This document shows positions 41,001 to 51,544 of a stretch of DNA of 64,000 nucleotides, in pieces. Source of the stretch: Chionoecetes opilio (lineage: Eukaryota; Arthropoda; Malacostraca; Decapoda; Majidae); assembly GCA_016584305.1 (NCBI GenBank), contig JACEEZ010026211.1:1-64000 (forward strand), in the 5' to 3' direction. A model generated the notes under the pieces. The model searched no databases. It saw only the letters and a program-made list of their open reading frames with translations, and was not told where the DNA came from. A program made the translations under genes and the position numbers. Position 1 is the stretch's first letter, and the number at the start of each line of letters is the position of its first letter.

Positions 41001-43319
41001 CTTGGGTTATTGGGCCCATTGCTCCTACATTCCTTAAAAAAACCCAAATTTAAAAATTCCACCCTGAACTAGGGGGCCTTTTCTTACATCTTAGGTTTCA
41101 AACATTTGAAGAACGCTGCTTTTTCACCCATATGTCACTCAACACTGAGCCTCCTTTACCCTCTTTCTTGCAATGAATTAATTTTGTTTTGTAAGGACCT
41201 CCTGAAAACAATAATTCATTATTTCAACTTGACCTGCTTCGGTGTAAACCTTTCCTTCTGGTTTTAATTTGTCAATTCCTTTTTTATGCTTTAGCTTGTC
41301 TGAGACAAACCTGGGGGAAATTTTTTTTGAACCCTTTCTTTTTTTTTTTAAAAAAATTTCCCTTTTAAAAAGCCCCTTCTTTTCCCCTTGGGAATTCCCT
41401 ACAGTCTTTTTTGGCTCTCCTTTTTATTTTTCTCTTGTTCTAAGATTCATCTTCCTTCTCCATCTATTCCAGGCAACATTTTTTTTTTTATATAGCTATT
41501 TCACACCAAACTACCCAAATTCCCTCCTCCAGTTCTTTTTTCCCTGGAATTTTTTGCGCATATTTCTAAATGGCGGGCATAAATAAAATATCCAAAAAAT
41601 TTCCTTTTTTTCCCTGAACACTCTCAGCCTCATGGAAGGGCCTCCAGTTATCCAGTTACAATCACCAAAGAATTTCTTCAAGGCCCCATGGTTTTCTTTC
41701 CCATAGTTGTATCTTCCTATCTATATTTTTTGTCACTTTTATCAATTTCCTCTTTAAAACTTTTTAACTCTAGTACCCCCATGGGTTTCTCTTTCCAAAA
41801 AGCCCCCAGACAAGTCTGGGAGGAGAGTCCCCCACCCCAAAAACCCTTTTTTTTTGTTTCCCACTGGGTTTATTAAAATTATCCCTGATCCAATTTTGTT
41901 TAAATTTTTAAATTTTGTGAAAAAATTGCCCCCATATATTAAAATTTTATATTTGGCAGATAGTAAAATGAGTCATCTCGTTTGCTTGGAATATTGGGAT
42001 ATGATGATTTCAGAGTAACACCACTGAAAATTGTATGTTCCAGGAAATGTGAGAGTCATATGGAACGAAGGAATAATTCTCTGAAGACCTTGCAGGTTGC
42101 TGCTTCTTTACACCACACACCCTCAAAAGCTCTTGCCCCAAACTTTTTCAGGGGAAATTTAAAATTTTCCCAAAGTTTGCATTATTTTTTACATTTTTAA
42201 AATTCAACTTATCAAGTTTTTTTACCTAGAAAAAAATACTTGGAAAGTGGTAAAAAATTTGGGAAAAAAACTCCTTTGTTGATATTTTCAATTCACGGAA
42301 AAAATTTGGCGCTTAAAAAAGGATTTCAAAGAAAATTTAAGAATGGGCTACAAGATTCTCAAATTTATGTGAGAAAAGCAAAAAAGGGGTTTTTTCCTTA
42401 ATTAAAAGGCCAAAATATAAATAAAAAAAATTTTTATAGACAGAAAAGTGCAAGTTTTGTTTTTTCCAGTCTGTTTGCCTGAGACAAGCCTATGTCTCAG
42501 CGTGAAGGTTATCCCCAGCTCTGTACCGAGGTGTCTCAGAAAGACTTCATTGCCAACTGACAAGTGACAAGCTGAGAAAGACAGAAGTGGTGATGAGGCC
42601 ATACATAACAAATTGCAATTGAAGTAGGCCAGTACTCCATGCAGAACAAACAATGCAATTATGTTGTCACTAACACCTGAACCTACTCCCTTGCCTCTGC
42701 TTGCCTACCATCAAATCATTATTAAGGCATAAGCTTTTTACTAATCATTATTAAGGCATAAGCTATTTACTAATCATCTCAGCTGCAGATGACTGGGGAA
42801 AACTCTGTCTGGAATGGCATGTTGACATTCCACTTGAACGTAAACTGCAAGAACAAAAAATTTATAAATTTCTCATCTTGATGGCATCAGACATCTGGGT
42901 GCATGGCATTTCACTTTATCATTACAAAACCTTAATTACTTCAATATCATGATGCAAACAAACTGTCCTGAAGCTAAGAGAAGGGCCTACAAAGTACTAG
43001 AGTAAAACTTACTTTCCAGTTACTATAATGTTTAAGAGGGAGAGAGAGAGAGAGAGAAGGTGGGAAGTAGAGAAAGAGTATATAAGGATGAAACATATGA
43101 ATTGGAGAACAAAAGATAGACAGACTGTTACTAGATGGATGAAATGATTTTTCCTTGATGAGGGATTGTTCTTTTCTAAATATGACATTTTATTTTACAG
43201 CATGTTATGGTCAAGATCTTTAATTAATGCAATCTGTTTAGTTTTGAATAGCAATTCCTTGCATGTAGTAAACTTTATTAGTCAGAAGCATTAAATACTC
43301 TTGGTTACTCCTTTACTAG
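40770..43319. other. Low-quality stretch, then intron sequence
   Basis: 40770-42440 is dominated by runs of T, A, G and C with almost no stable repeat match, as expected of poor consensus. From about 42450 complexity is normal. A 27-bp block is duplicated at 42719-42772 (attaaggcataagct). A short (ga)n run lies at 43036-43058. It ends with the acceptor ttactcctttactag. No gene was recognised. Confidence 0.5.
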
Positions 43320-43446
43320 TGAGCTGCTGGAAGACCGAGAAAAACTGCTGGCTGCTCTAATGATGCAGAAGAAAGAAAAAGAAGAACTTTGCAGGGAAGT
43401 CACTTTACGCAGTGCAGCAGCAGGAGGCCTCTCACAGAGACTAAAG
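43320..43446 (+). CDS. Exon of the host coiled-coil protein gene
   Basis: A 127-nt exon: acceptor CTCCTTTACTAG, donor CTAAAG then GTGAAG. The first T completes the Ser codon left by the exon at 23181-23348; then 42 codons end in phase 0. The peptide starts ELLEDREKLLAALMMQKKE, then KEELCREVTLRSAAAG, and ends GGLSQRLK, continuing the Glu/Lys/Leu coiled-coil character. The intron before it is 19,971 nt and filled with LINEs and DNA elements. The next exon would have to lie beyond 43447 and was not found, perhaps because of poor sequence. Confidence 0.75.
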
Positions 43447-45136
43447 GTGAAGTATTCAGGTACACTTGACCCTCATTATGGCCCACTCAAAGGGGGAAGG
43501 TTGTCCGAATTTTTTTAAATCCGGATTTTCTGATGGCTATTAAAATCAAGCCGGAAACGGTTTTTTTATACAGTTGAACCTTATTTTATGTCGGTGTTAC
43601 ATTCCTGAAAACTGCGATGTTAAATTAAATGACTTTGAATTATACAAATATATATATATATATGGGTTTGATAAAAAAAAGTCAGGGAATTAGATTGAAA
43701 AATTCCAAAAAGGCAAACTTTACACAATTATGGAAAAAGAAATACATACAGTAGAGTCTTGAATCTCGCATCTATTTTCCCGGGCACGCAGTTCTATTTT
43801 GCCGCCCCCCAAAACCAATGGCCTTGATTGGGCCCCGTCACACATAGTTTGACCCCAGCAGCGCCCCTTCCCCCGGGCCCTCACACCAGTCCCACTCCCT
43901 GTGAGCTTTTTCATCGTCTGTGTTCAAGGTGCTTTTTTCCCAATTTTTTTATACATCTACCTGGCTGCCCCCTATTAAATTATATACAGTATCGTCTTAT
44001 TAAAATTTGCACCCCGCCTCCCTGTACGTAAGGTAATAAAAACAGGGAAAAAGGGAAAAACCAAAGAAATGTTTTTGATCTTAAAAACTGTATTTTGTGG
44101 GCATGCCCTTAACTTCCACACTTCCAAACGTCAGGAAGGCTGTCAGCAAGCTAAATGAGATGTTTTGGGGTGAAAATCAGAGCGCCCTCACAGTGTCCAT
44201 GAAGTGTTCTGTGGGAAAAAGGATTAGCCAATGCGTGCCGTCCACCCCCAAAACCAGTTCCTTGCCTAATTTGGGAGCTTTTTTCGTTAAAAACGGCGCG
44301 AAACTTTAAAACCGGGGGAACTATATGCATTGATCCTTGGGTATAAGCTTTTCGGGACCCGGGGGCGTATAAATTTTTGTATTGGGGCCCTAAAAAACTA
44401 ACATTTAATTAACATCATGTACATTTTTTCATCCTGTGTTCTTTGAACCCCCATTTCTCATGGCACAATTGAATATTAATGGTGATTTATATACCACCGA
44501 AAACTTACATTTATTTCAGCCTGAAAAGGTTAAGTTTGGTTAAAGCTGATTAGGTTTGGTTAGACGTTGGGTTTGCTTTAGTAACAGAGGATATCAAGAA
44601 TAAAATAAAATTATCAATACTACAGCAATACGAAGTGGAGCGGGGTTTGCGGGGTGGGATGGGCTCCTCCCCCCACACCTTTAAACAAACATTGATTTTA
44701 TGCCAAAAATGAGTGCCAGATAAATTCAAAACATATTAAAACTATTTCAGGTAACCAAAGTTTCAACCTCAAAATCGGTGGTGCCCATTAATGAAAATGT
44801 ACCCCCTGGAAACACTACCCACAAAAACACCCAATACAAATAAATCATTAATCACACTTAAACCACTGCTGTCGCTGTAACACAAGAACACAAGGTTCAC
44901 CAAGAATAACATAACCTTCGCTGTCGCCGTAACACAAGAACAGTTCACGATAACAGTGCAATTGGGAAGAGCATAGAGTAACCACCGCTATCGCCATAAC
45001 ACAGCACGACAGTTTACAACAACAGTTCAACCACGAAGAATCACTGTCATATAACCATTACTGTGGACTCCTGCGCCACCTAGTGGCGGCGACGCGTCCA
45101 TCCACCCCTCACGACGACACGTCATACGCCTTACCT
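43447..45136. other. Intron or intergenic, low-quality, transposon-end fragments
   Basis: 43460-43560 (cttgaccctcattatggcc, tccgaattt..aatccggatt) and 43574-43640 look like pogo-type ends. 44452-44510 repeats sequence from 30050-30120 (cccccatttcycatggc, ccgaaaacttay). Near 44870-45020 a roughly 58-bp unit with cgctgtcgc/cgtaacacaagaaca repeats about three times. No coding region. Confidence 0.4.
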
Positions 45137-45215
45137 GTGTCATTCTGAAGAAGATAGCATCATAGGACATCAGGGCTCATATATGGCTCCTCAACGGATC
45201 CTCGCAGCCCTAGGG
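45137..45215 (+). mobile_element. LINE 3' end fragment, same family as in the 24776 MITE
   Basis: Shares cataggacatcagggctcat and ggatcctcgcagcccta with 25272-25330, preceded by coding-like sequence (cctgtgtcattctgaag against gccttcctgaggaag). Confidence 0.6.
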
Positions 45216-45405
45216 GTGGATTCAGCAAACCATTTACGAGGTAAAACCCTGGTAAATTTCCTCGTACCTCAGGCCACATGGCAAGACCCTATTCAGCAAA
45301 CACTTACGATATTGTAAATCTCCTGGTAACCTACGAGTGCTCCCTGTGTCTGGTAGCGGCTTACCAGCAGATTTACCAGATATTTTAGCGGGAAGGAACA
45401 CGGTC

Positions 45406-45932
<527 letters not shown>

Positions 45933-46963
45933 TCTTCATCCTCCAACGATGAAAATTTCACGATAATATCACATACTGCATGGCTATGATGTGTAATTTG
46001 TGTATATATGTAGGCTCATATATGTGTGTGTCTATATACACACACATATATACACACACACAACGAATTTATGAGCTCTCTCGAGATGATGATGTGACAC
46101 GGAAAGAGAGGGGGATCATTGCATTTACTTGGACCTAAAAAAGGGATTTGACAAGGTACCCAAAAAATGTCTGGGAACTAGAACATGTAGGAGGATTAAA
46201 GGGTGGTTTCTGAAGTGGATGGAAGCCTTTTTGAGCAACAGAGAGATGAGAACCAGTAATAAAAAGATCAGAAGTCAGAATGGTGCAGTGTGCTAAGTGG
46301 AGTTCCTCAAGGATCAGTTTGGCACAGTGGATGTTCTGGGTCTATTTAAATGATATGACAGAAGGAGTAAAACAGTTATATGAGTTTATTCGCTGATGAT
46401 GGAAATTACTAAAGAAAAGTAGAAAAGAAATGTAGGACTGTGATGGATTACAAAAGGTCTAGATAAGATTTTCAAAAGATGGAAGTCAAATATGGGAAAT
46501 GGAGTTAATGCCAAAAAGTGTAAAAGTGATGGAAATGGGTCAGTAGACAAAAAGAGACAGAGAGGAAAGTATTCGATGGGAAAGGAATGGATAATCAAAA
46601 CAAAGGTCGAAAAAAGATTGGAGTAGGATTAAGGAACAATTTGTCACCAGAAAGCATATAAACAATCACAGGAGATACATACCAGTGCGAGGAATAGGAG
46701 AATGGCATTCCAAATATCGGATGAAGAGATGGATCAAGAAAATTGAAACATCTCGCTTAACCCCAAGGTTGGAATATGCGGCAGTGATTTGGTCAGCACA
46801 TAAAAAGAAGGATAGTATAAGGAAGATTGAGAGAATACAAAGAGCAGCCCAAAAAATGGCCTCCAAGCCTGAGAGATTTATCCATATGTACGAAGACCTT
46901 AAGACTAAAACTCCCAACACTTGAGAAAAGAAGAGAAAGGGGAGATTTTATAGCAGTGTATAG

Positions 46964-49751
46964 TAGGGGTGTTCCATATTTACTAGGGAAAAATAAAAGT
47001 TTAGATACTTCGCCATATCGGACTTGCCCTGTTTTCTTATTTAGAATGATGCGAAATTGTACTCTTTCAACAAAATAAAATAAAATTTCAGGTTGCGCAC
47101 ATGACTGCGTAGCACTCAGAGGGAGGAGGCCGAGCAGGGGCCTTGGTACCGCTCGGGAACCTCGCGGCGGTAGTGGCTTGTTTGACGCGCAGGGAGGTAC
47201 TGGAGCTGGCCCCACATCCTTACAGCGCCTCATTGACCACTTCAGAGCCTTGACGCGGTTCTTCAGGCCTCTGCATTTCTTCGATCGACACACTGATGGA
47301 CCTCTGATTACATGACGCCACCTCTGATCACACTCAGAGGGAGAAGGCTGATGCAGGCGGCCTTTGGTCCGCTGGGAACTAGCTGCGGCTTGGCTGCGTG
47401 ACGACGCGCAGGCAGGTACTGGCCCTCGCCTTTACAGCGCCGGCGAATTGCTTGATGAGGGCGATCGCATGTCAGCGATGTCATTGACCACCTTAGAAGC
47501 CCTGGACGCGGTTCTTCAGGCTTCTGTCCGCGATTTAGGTTCTGGGGAGTTGTTCTTCCGATCAAGTCAGCAGCTCGAACAGCCGCTTGCTGGATCGGTG
47601 ACGAAGCCACTCGGGTGTTGTGTTGGTCACTCTCAACCCTTTCCCCTCGAGCCTCTTCAGATGCATCTTGGACGCAGGCCCTTACCAGGTTCCCAGAATC
47701 CGCCTTTGTTTCTCCCCATCCTCGACCTGTCCGGCGAAGAAAGCCAGCGCGATCAGGTCTTCTGAAAGATACCAGGGTGGCGAGAAAGAGCCCTGGTACC
47801 CTCTGCGGCCGACTTCCTGTAAGGATACTGTTGAGGGCATCTGCAGGAGCTCCAGATCGTTCTTTGGAGCGTAATCCGGGATCAGGCCTCGTGCCAGTTG
47901 TTTGATGTACAAGAGGGATTGACGAACAAGCGCCACTTTGACAGAGGCCGAGTTGAATGCGAAGCTTGGAAGCTCCAAACTGTCGGCCGAAGAGCGTCAT
48001 CTTGACAGGTATATGGCCTTGGACATCCACCTTGCTGGTGGTAGGCACCGGGAGCTTGGAACCGGATCTGTCCCCGCGCCTCCGAGAACAGGAGGCACAG
48101 CGAGGAGTTCATCGTAGTCCTCTGTGGTTTGGTTGCTCCGTCATGGAGAAATGTTTGAGGAAGTAAAACCAATTCGGTACGAGGGGCAGCCTCAAGGGCG
48201 TCTCTAGCGGCTCCTAATCATCAATGTGCGGTACGATCCCACGATCAATGGATTCCCAGCTGACTGGAACGCTTGAAGTTGGGATCTCGGGACAGTGGAA
48301 GGGCGCCAGCACTTCCAAAGACGTGCTCAGGACAACTCAGTACGTGGTGCGGCATGACAGCCAGAGCAGGGAGCGGACCCCGAGGAGATTTTTCCAGGTG
48401 TACACAGGCGCCTGCGAGCATGCCGCTGTTCGAGGCCGTCGTATCGAAGGAAAGGCCAATGATCTGCTCCCTGGCACCGACTCGCTCGACCTCCTGGAAA
48501 ACCGTCCTTGCGACTTCTTGTCCCGTTCCATCTTGTGCGACGGGGACTCCCAGGATCTCCTCAAAGTTCTGCCCGGTCGCAACCACGGCAATGCGGTCCT
48601 CTGAAGCCCATTTCAAAGTCGCTTTCGGTAGCAGTTTGCCGTCCCAGTGGAGAACCAACGGAGGAGGATCCTTGAAGGCCTCCACTTTCCAGTTGAATGG
48701 CAAGTGTCTCCCTGTCCTGGTCCTTAAACCCGATGGGACAGTGCTCGGCGAAATGACAAGCTGATTGACATCGTGGCCCAAGTCCTTCGCTGTCACGATG
48801 TAAGCGCTCGAGGCCTGACGCACGGACAACCCTTCTCGGTCCCAGGCCGACGTTAGCTCGATATTTAGGGACAGCTTGTTTGTTGGTGCTCGCCGGAGTA
48901 ATTATGTTGCCGGTGCCTTGAAGTCGCCGTCCTCATCTTCCGACGATGTAGTAGACGATGAGGAAAGGACAGATCGCGGATAGGGGACCTTCTCCAGTAG
49001 GCGTTCCGTTTCAGCCTCCTGCTTCCGCTTGCGGTTTTCCAACTTCTTAGCGGCTTCCTTTTTCTTCTTTTCTTTCGCCACTTCGGCGACATCGACGCCG
49101 GCCATGGACGAACTGGAACGATCTTCTCTCTGCGAAATGAGGAAGCTTTTGTCCTCATCCAAAATATCCCTCCTTTCAAGAACGTCTGCGCTGGAGATGT
49201 CGAAAAGATCTTCCAGGTCGCCCTTCCAAATCTTCCGCTTCAGCTCGGCCCCGTCAGTTATCCTGTTCCGATCCTTCTTCAGGGCTTGGTACTCCTCGAA
49301 CAGATTTTTGACGTTCTTCCTAATGTTCGCGTCGGTTTTCGTTGTCAGCTTCGCCTTGCCCCAGATGGCCTTCAGCTTCTCACTCGTTGCCGACACGGAA
49401 TCAGGGACAGTTTTCTTGAATACGTGGTGCTGATACATGAATAAAAGGAACACTTGCTCCCGTGAGGGCAAGCGAGCACCAAGGATGTTTGGTTCTGGAG
49501 CTTTATCGAGCAACCACATCTGCGAAGACTTTCTAGTAGCCGCCATTTTACCTAAGAAAGAGAGAAAAAATGTATTTCAAAAAGGGATTTCACGGAATTG
49601 ACTGCAGCCCGATATACGGGCGAAAGTGCGCGACCCCTAAACCCTTATGAAATGAGCTGAAATTTGGCACGACACTTCACCAGCATATATACTACACGGG
49701 CAGCATCGATATGAACCAAAACTATCGACTTCGACAAAATGAAACACCCTA
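46964..49751 (-). mobile_element. DNA transposon with 8-bp duplication and transposase-like gene
   Basis: Flanked by GTGTATAG at 46956-46963 and 49752-49759; removing the insert restores LINE-A coding (DFIAVY then RASMG). The left end is TAGGGGTGTTCCATATTT and the right end complemented TAGGGTGTTTCATTTTGT. An 8-bp duplication with short TIRs fits hAT-type (also P-type) elements. One long minus-strand gene fills it (49546 to about 47080). The segment 47100-47290 is a diverged tandem copy of 47330-47520. Confidence 0.85.
47080..49546 (-). pseudogene. Transposase-like protein, uncharacterised family, inactive
   Basis: Starts ATG at 49546. Codons 1-214 are basic and charged (SREQVFLLFMYQHHVFKKTV, then KLKAIWGKAKLTTKTD, a Lys/Arg/Glu-rich stretch and an acidic SSSTTSSEDEDGD). 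One in-frame stop (48902) is followed in the same frame by NKLSLNIELTSAWDREGL and PPPLVLHWDGKLLP, then IIGLSFDTTASNSGMLAG and GACVHLE with LPALAVMPHHVL. HWDGK and FDTTASN sit where the first two acidic residues of an RNase H-like transposase fold would fall; that is an inference. After 48280 frameshifts break it, with readable pieces such as ALVRQSLLYIKQLARGL and FSPPWYLSEDLIAL. Similar hypothetical proteins are, from memory, common in arthropods and cnidarians. Confidence 0.7.
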
Positions 49752-50062
49752 GTGTATAGAGCATCAATGGGTCTGGAAAAAAATTGATAGAGAAGATCTG
49801 TTTGTGTGGGACGACAGAAGTACAAGAGGTCATGAGAAGAAATTGAAAAGGACAACATGCAAGAGGGACATAAAAAAATACAGCTTCCCGTATAGAAGCA
49901 TAGAAGCCTGGAACAACCTTGATGCAAAAGTGATTAATGCAAGAAGTATTCAGGACTTCAAAGGCAAACTGGATAATAGTAGATTTGGAGACGGGACAGT
50001 ACGAGCATAGCTCTTTTCCTATATGTTACAACTAGGTAAATACAACTAGGTAAATACACACA

Positions 50063-50165
50063 CATCATAGCCAGTATGTGATATTATCGTGAATATTTTC
50101 ATCGTGTGGAGGATGAAGAGGGAGAAGGAAGAGGAGGAGGGAGAAGAAATAGTAGATGAAAAAGA
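50063..50165. repeat. Unique linker, inverted copy of 45925-46000
   Basis: acatcatagccagtatgtga, attatcgtgaatattttca and ggaggatgaagagggag are the reverse complement of the sequence right of the CT tract (catgaaaatttcacgataat-type). Together with the CT and AG tracts they make a large inverted repeat around the LINE-A copy. Confidence 0.75.
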
Positions 50166-50181
50166 AAGAAAGGAGAGAGAA

Positions 50182-50225
<44 letters not shown>

Positions 50226-50472
50226 AGAGAGGAGAGAGAGAGAAGAGAAAAGAGAGAATAGAGAGGAAAAAAAACAAATATAGTAGAGAGAGAGAAATAG
50301 TAGAGAGAGAGAAAGAGTAGAGAGAGGAGAGAGACGAGAGAGAGAGAGAGAGGGGAGAGAAAAATAGTCAGAGAAGTGAGTGAGAGGTCAGAGAGAGAGA
50401 GAGAGAGAAGAGAACAAAAAAAAGTATGAGATGAGAAGACAGTGAGATTATGAAGGCGATAGAGAGAGAGAG

Positions 50473-50505
<33 letters not shown>

Positions 50506-50760
50506 AGATGAAGAGAGAGATGAGAGAGAGACGAGAGAGAGAAAGGGGAGAGAGAGAGAGAAAGAGAGAGAGGAGAGAGAAGAAGAGAGAGAGGAGAGAG
50601 AGGGAGGGGAGAGAGAGGAGAGAGATGGGGAGGGAAAGAGGAGAGAGAGAGAAGAGAGAAGGAGAAGAAAAAGGGAAAGAGAAGGAGAAAAAAAAAAAGA
50701 GAGAAAAAAAAAAAGAGAGAGAAGAGAGAGAGGAGGGGGGAAAAGGGAAAAGGGAGAAAA
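50166..50760. repeat. (AG)n microsatellite, degenerate
   Basis: About 600 bp of AG/GAGA sequence with A-rich slips, mirror of the CT tract at 45407. Arg-Glu and Ser-Leu frames over it are artefacts. Confidence 0.95.
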
Positions 50761-51544
50761 AAAATTGAAAAAAAAAATTTTGGGGGAAAAGAAAGTGTGA
50801 GAAAATATTTTTCAAAAAAAGGGGGGGGGGGGCCGGGGGGGGCCTTTTTTTTACTTTTTTTTTTTTTTGGGGGGGCCCCCCCCCCCCCCGGGGGGGGGGG
50901 CCCTTTTTTTTTAAAAAAAAATGTAGTTTCCCGTCCCCCCCAAAAAAAAAAAACCCCAAATTCCTCCACCTTTATCCAAAAAAAGGGGGAAAGGGAGAAG
51001 GGGGAAAAAAAGGGGGAAAAAACATTTTCCAAAAACCACCGAAAAATCAGTCCTGAATTTTCGGAGGTGATTCCCCCAAACCGCCATCCCAGCGTCTCGC
51101 ACAAAACAACACTCGACTGCTTCAAGTCTTTTCACGCAGGCTGGGGGATCACGGCCCCCGGGTCTTCCGGAAGCAGTTGTCACCCCCACAGCCTCCCATC
51201 TGCCTAAACTAATTTCCTGCCGATAGTGTATGAAAAACTGCAGCAATTACAGCCCGAATCTAGTAAAAATAAATAGGAGTTAAGGAGAGCTACGACAAAA
51301 AAAAAAACACACCCTTGCTTTTTGATACGACACCCCAGCGTACCCCCACAGAGAGCGCTGTATAACCACCCGGAATTTTTTGAAAATATGGCAGAACCAA
51401 GTCCAGCCTTGAAGAGTTGACACCAAAACCATTGCCAAGCGCAAACCCTAAGGTTTTGACCGCCAGGGGGAAAAAAACACACTGCCAAAAAAAACCTACA
51501 GGCCTGTGGGACTCTGAAAAGCCCTCCCCTTAAGTCTGTTGCCC
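50761..51544. other. Low-quality homopolymer block, no gene
   Basis: 50815-51030 is a succession of long G, C, T and A runs, characteristic of consensus failure after a microsatellite. 51040-51540 has normal complexity but no recognisable coding unit; it may hold the 5' region of the LINE that follows. Confidence 0.6.

Larger units (their letters stand above)
46080..50062 (+). mobile_element. LINE-A copy split by a DNA transposon
   Basis: RT from the CIYLDLKK-like block (46110-46150) through a GVPQGSV block near 46300 and FADDGNY-like catalytic region near 46390, to the C-terminal EKRRERGDFIAVY at 46963. Coding resumes at 49760 with RASMGLEKIDRE-like and ends CKRDIKKYSFPYRSIEAWNN, DNSRFGDGTVRA, stop at about 50010. 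The tail holds TACAACTAGGTAAA twice. It contains many frameshifts. 46964-49751 is the insertion. Confidence 0.85.

Noticed and set aside
47308..48172. Independent + strand genes within the 46964-49751 element
   Set aside because: Minus-strand pieces continue the transposase-like protein; + frames are GC-driven shadows.
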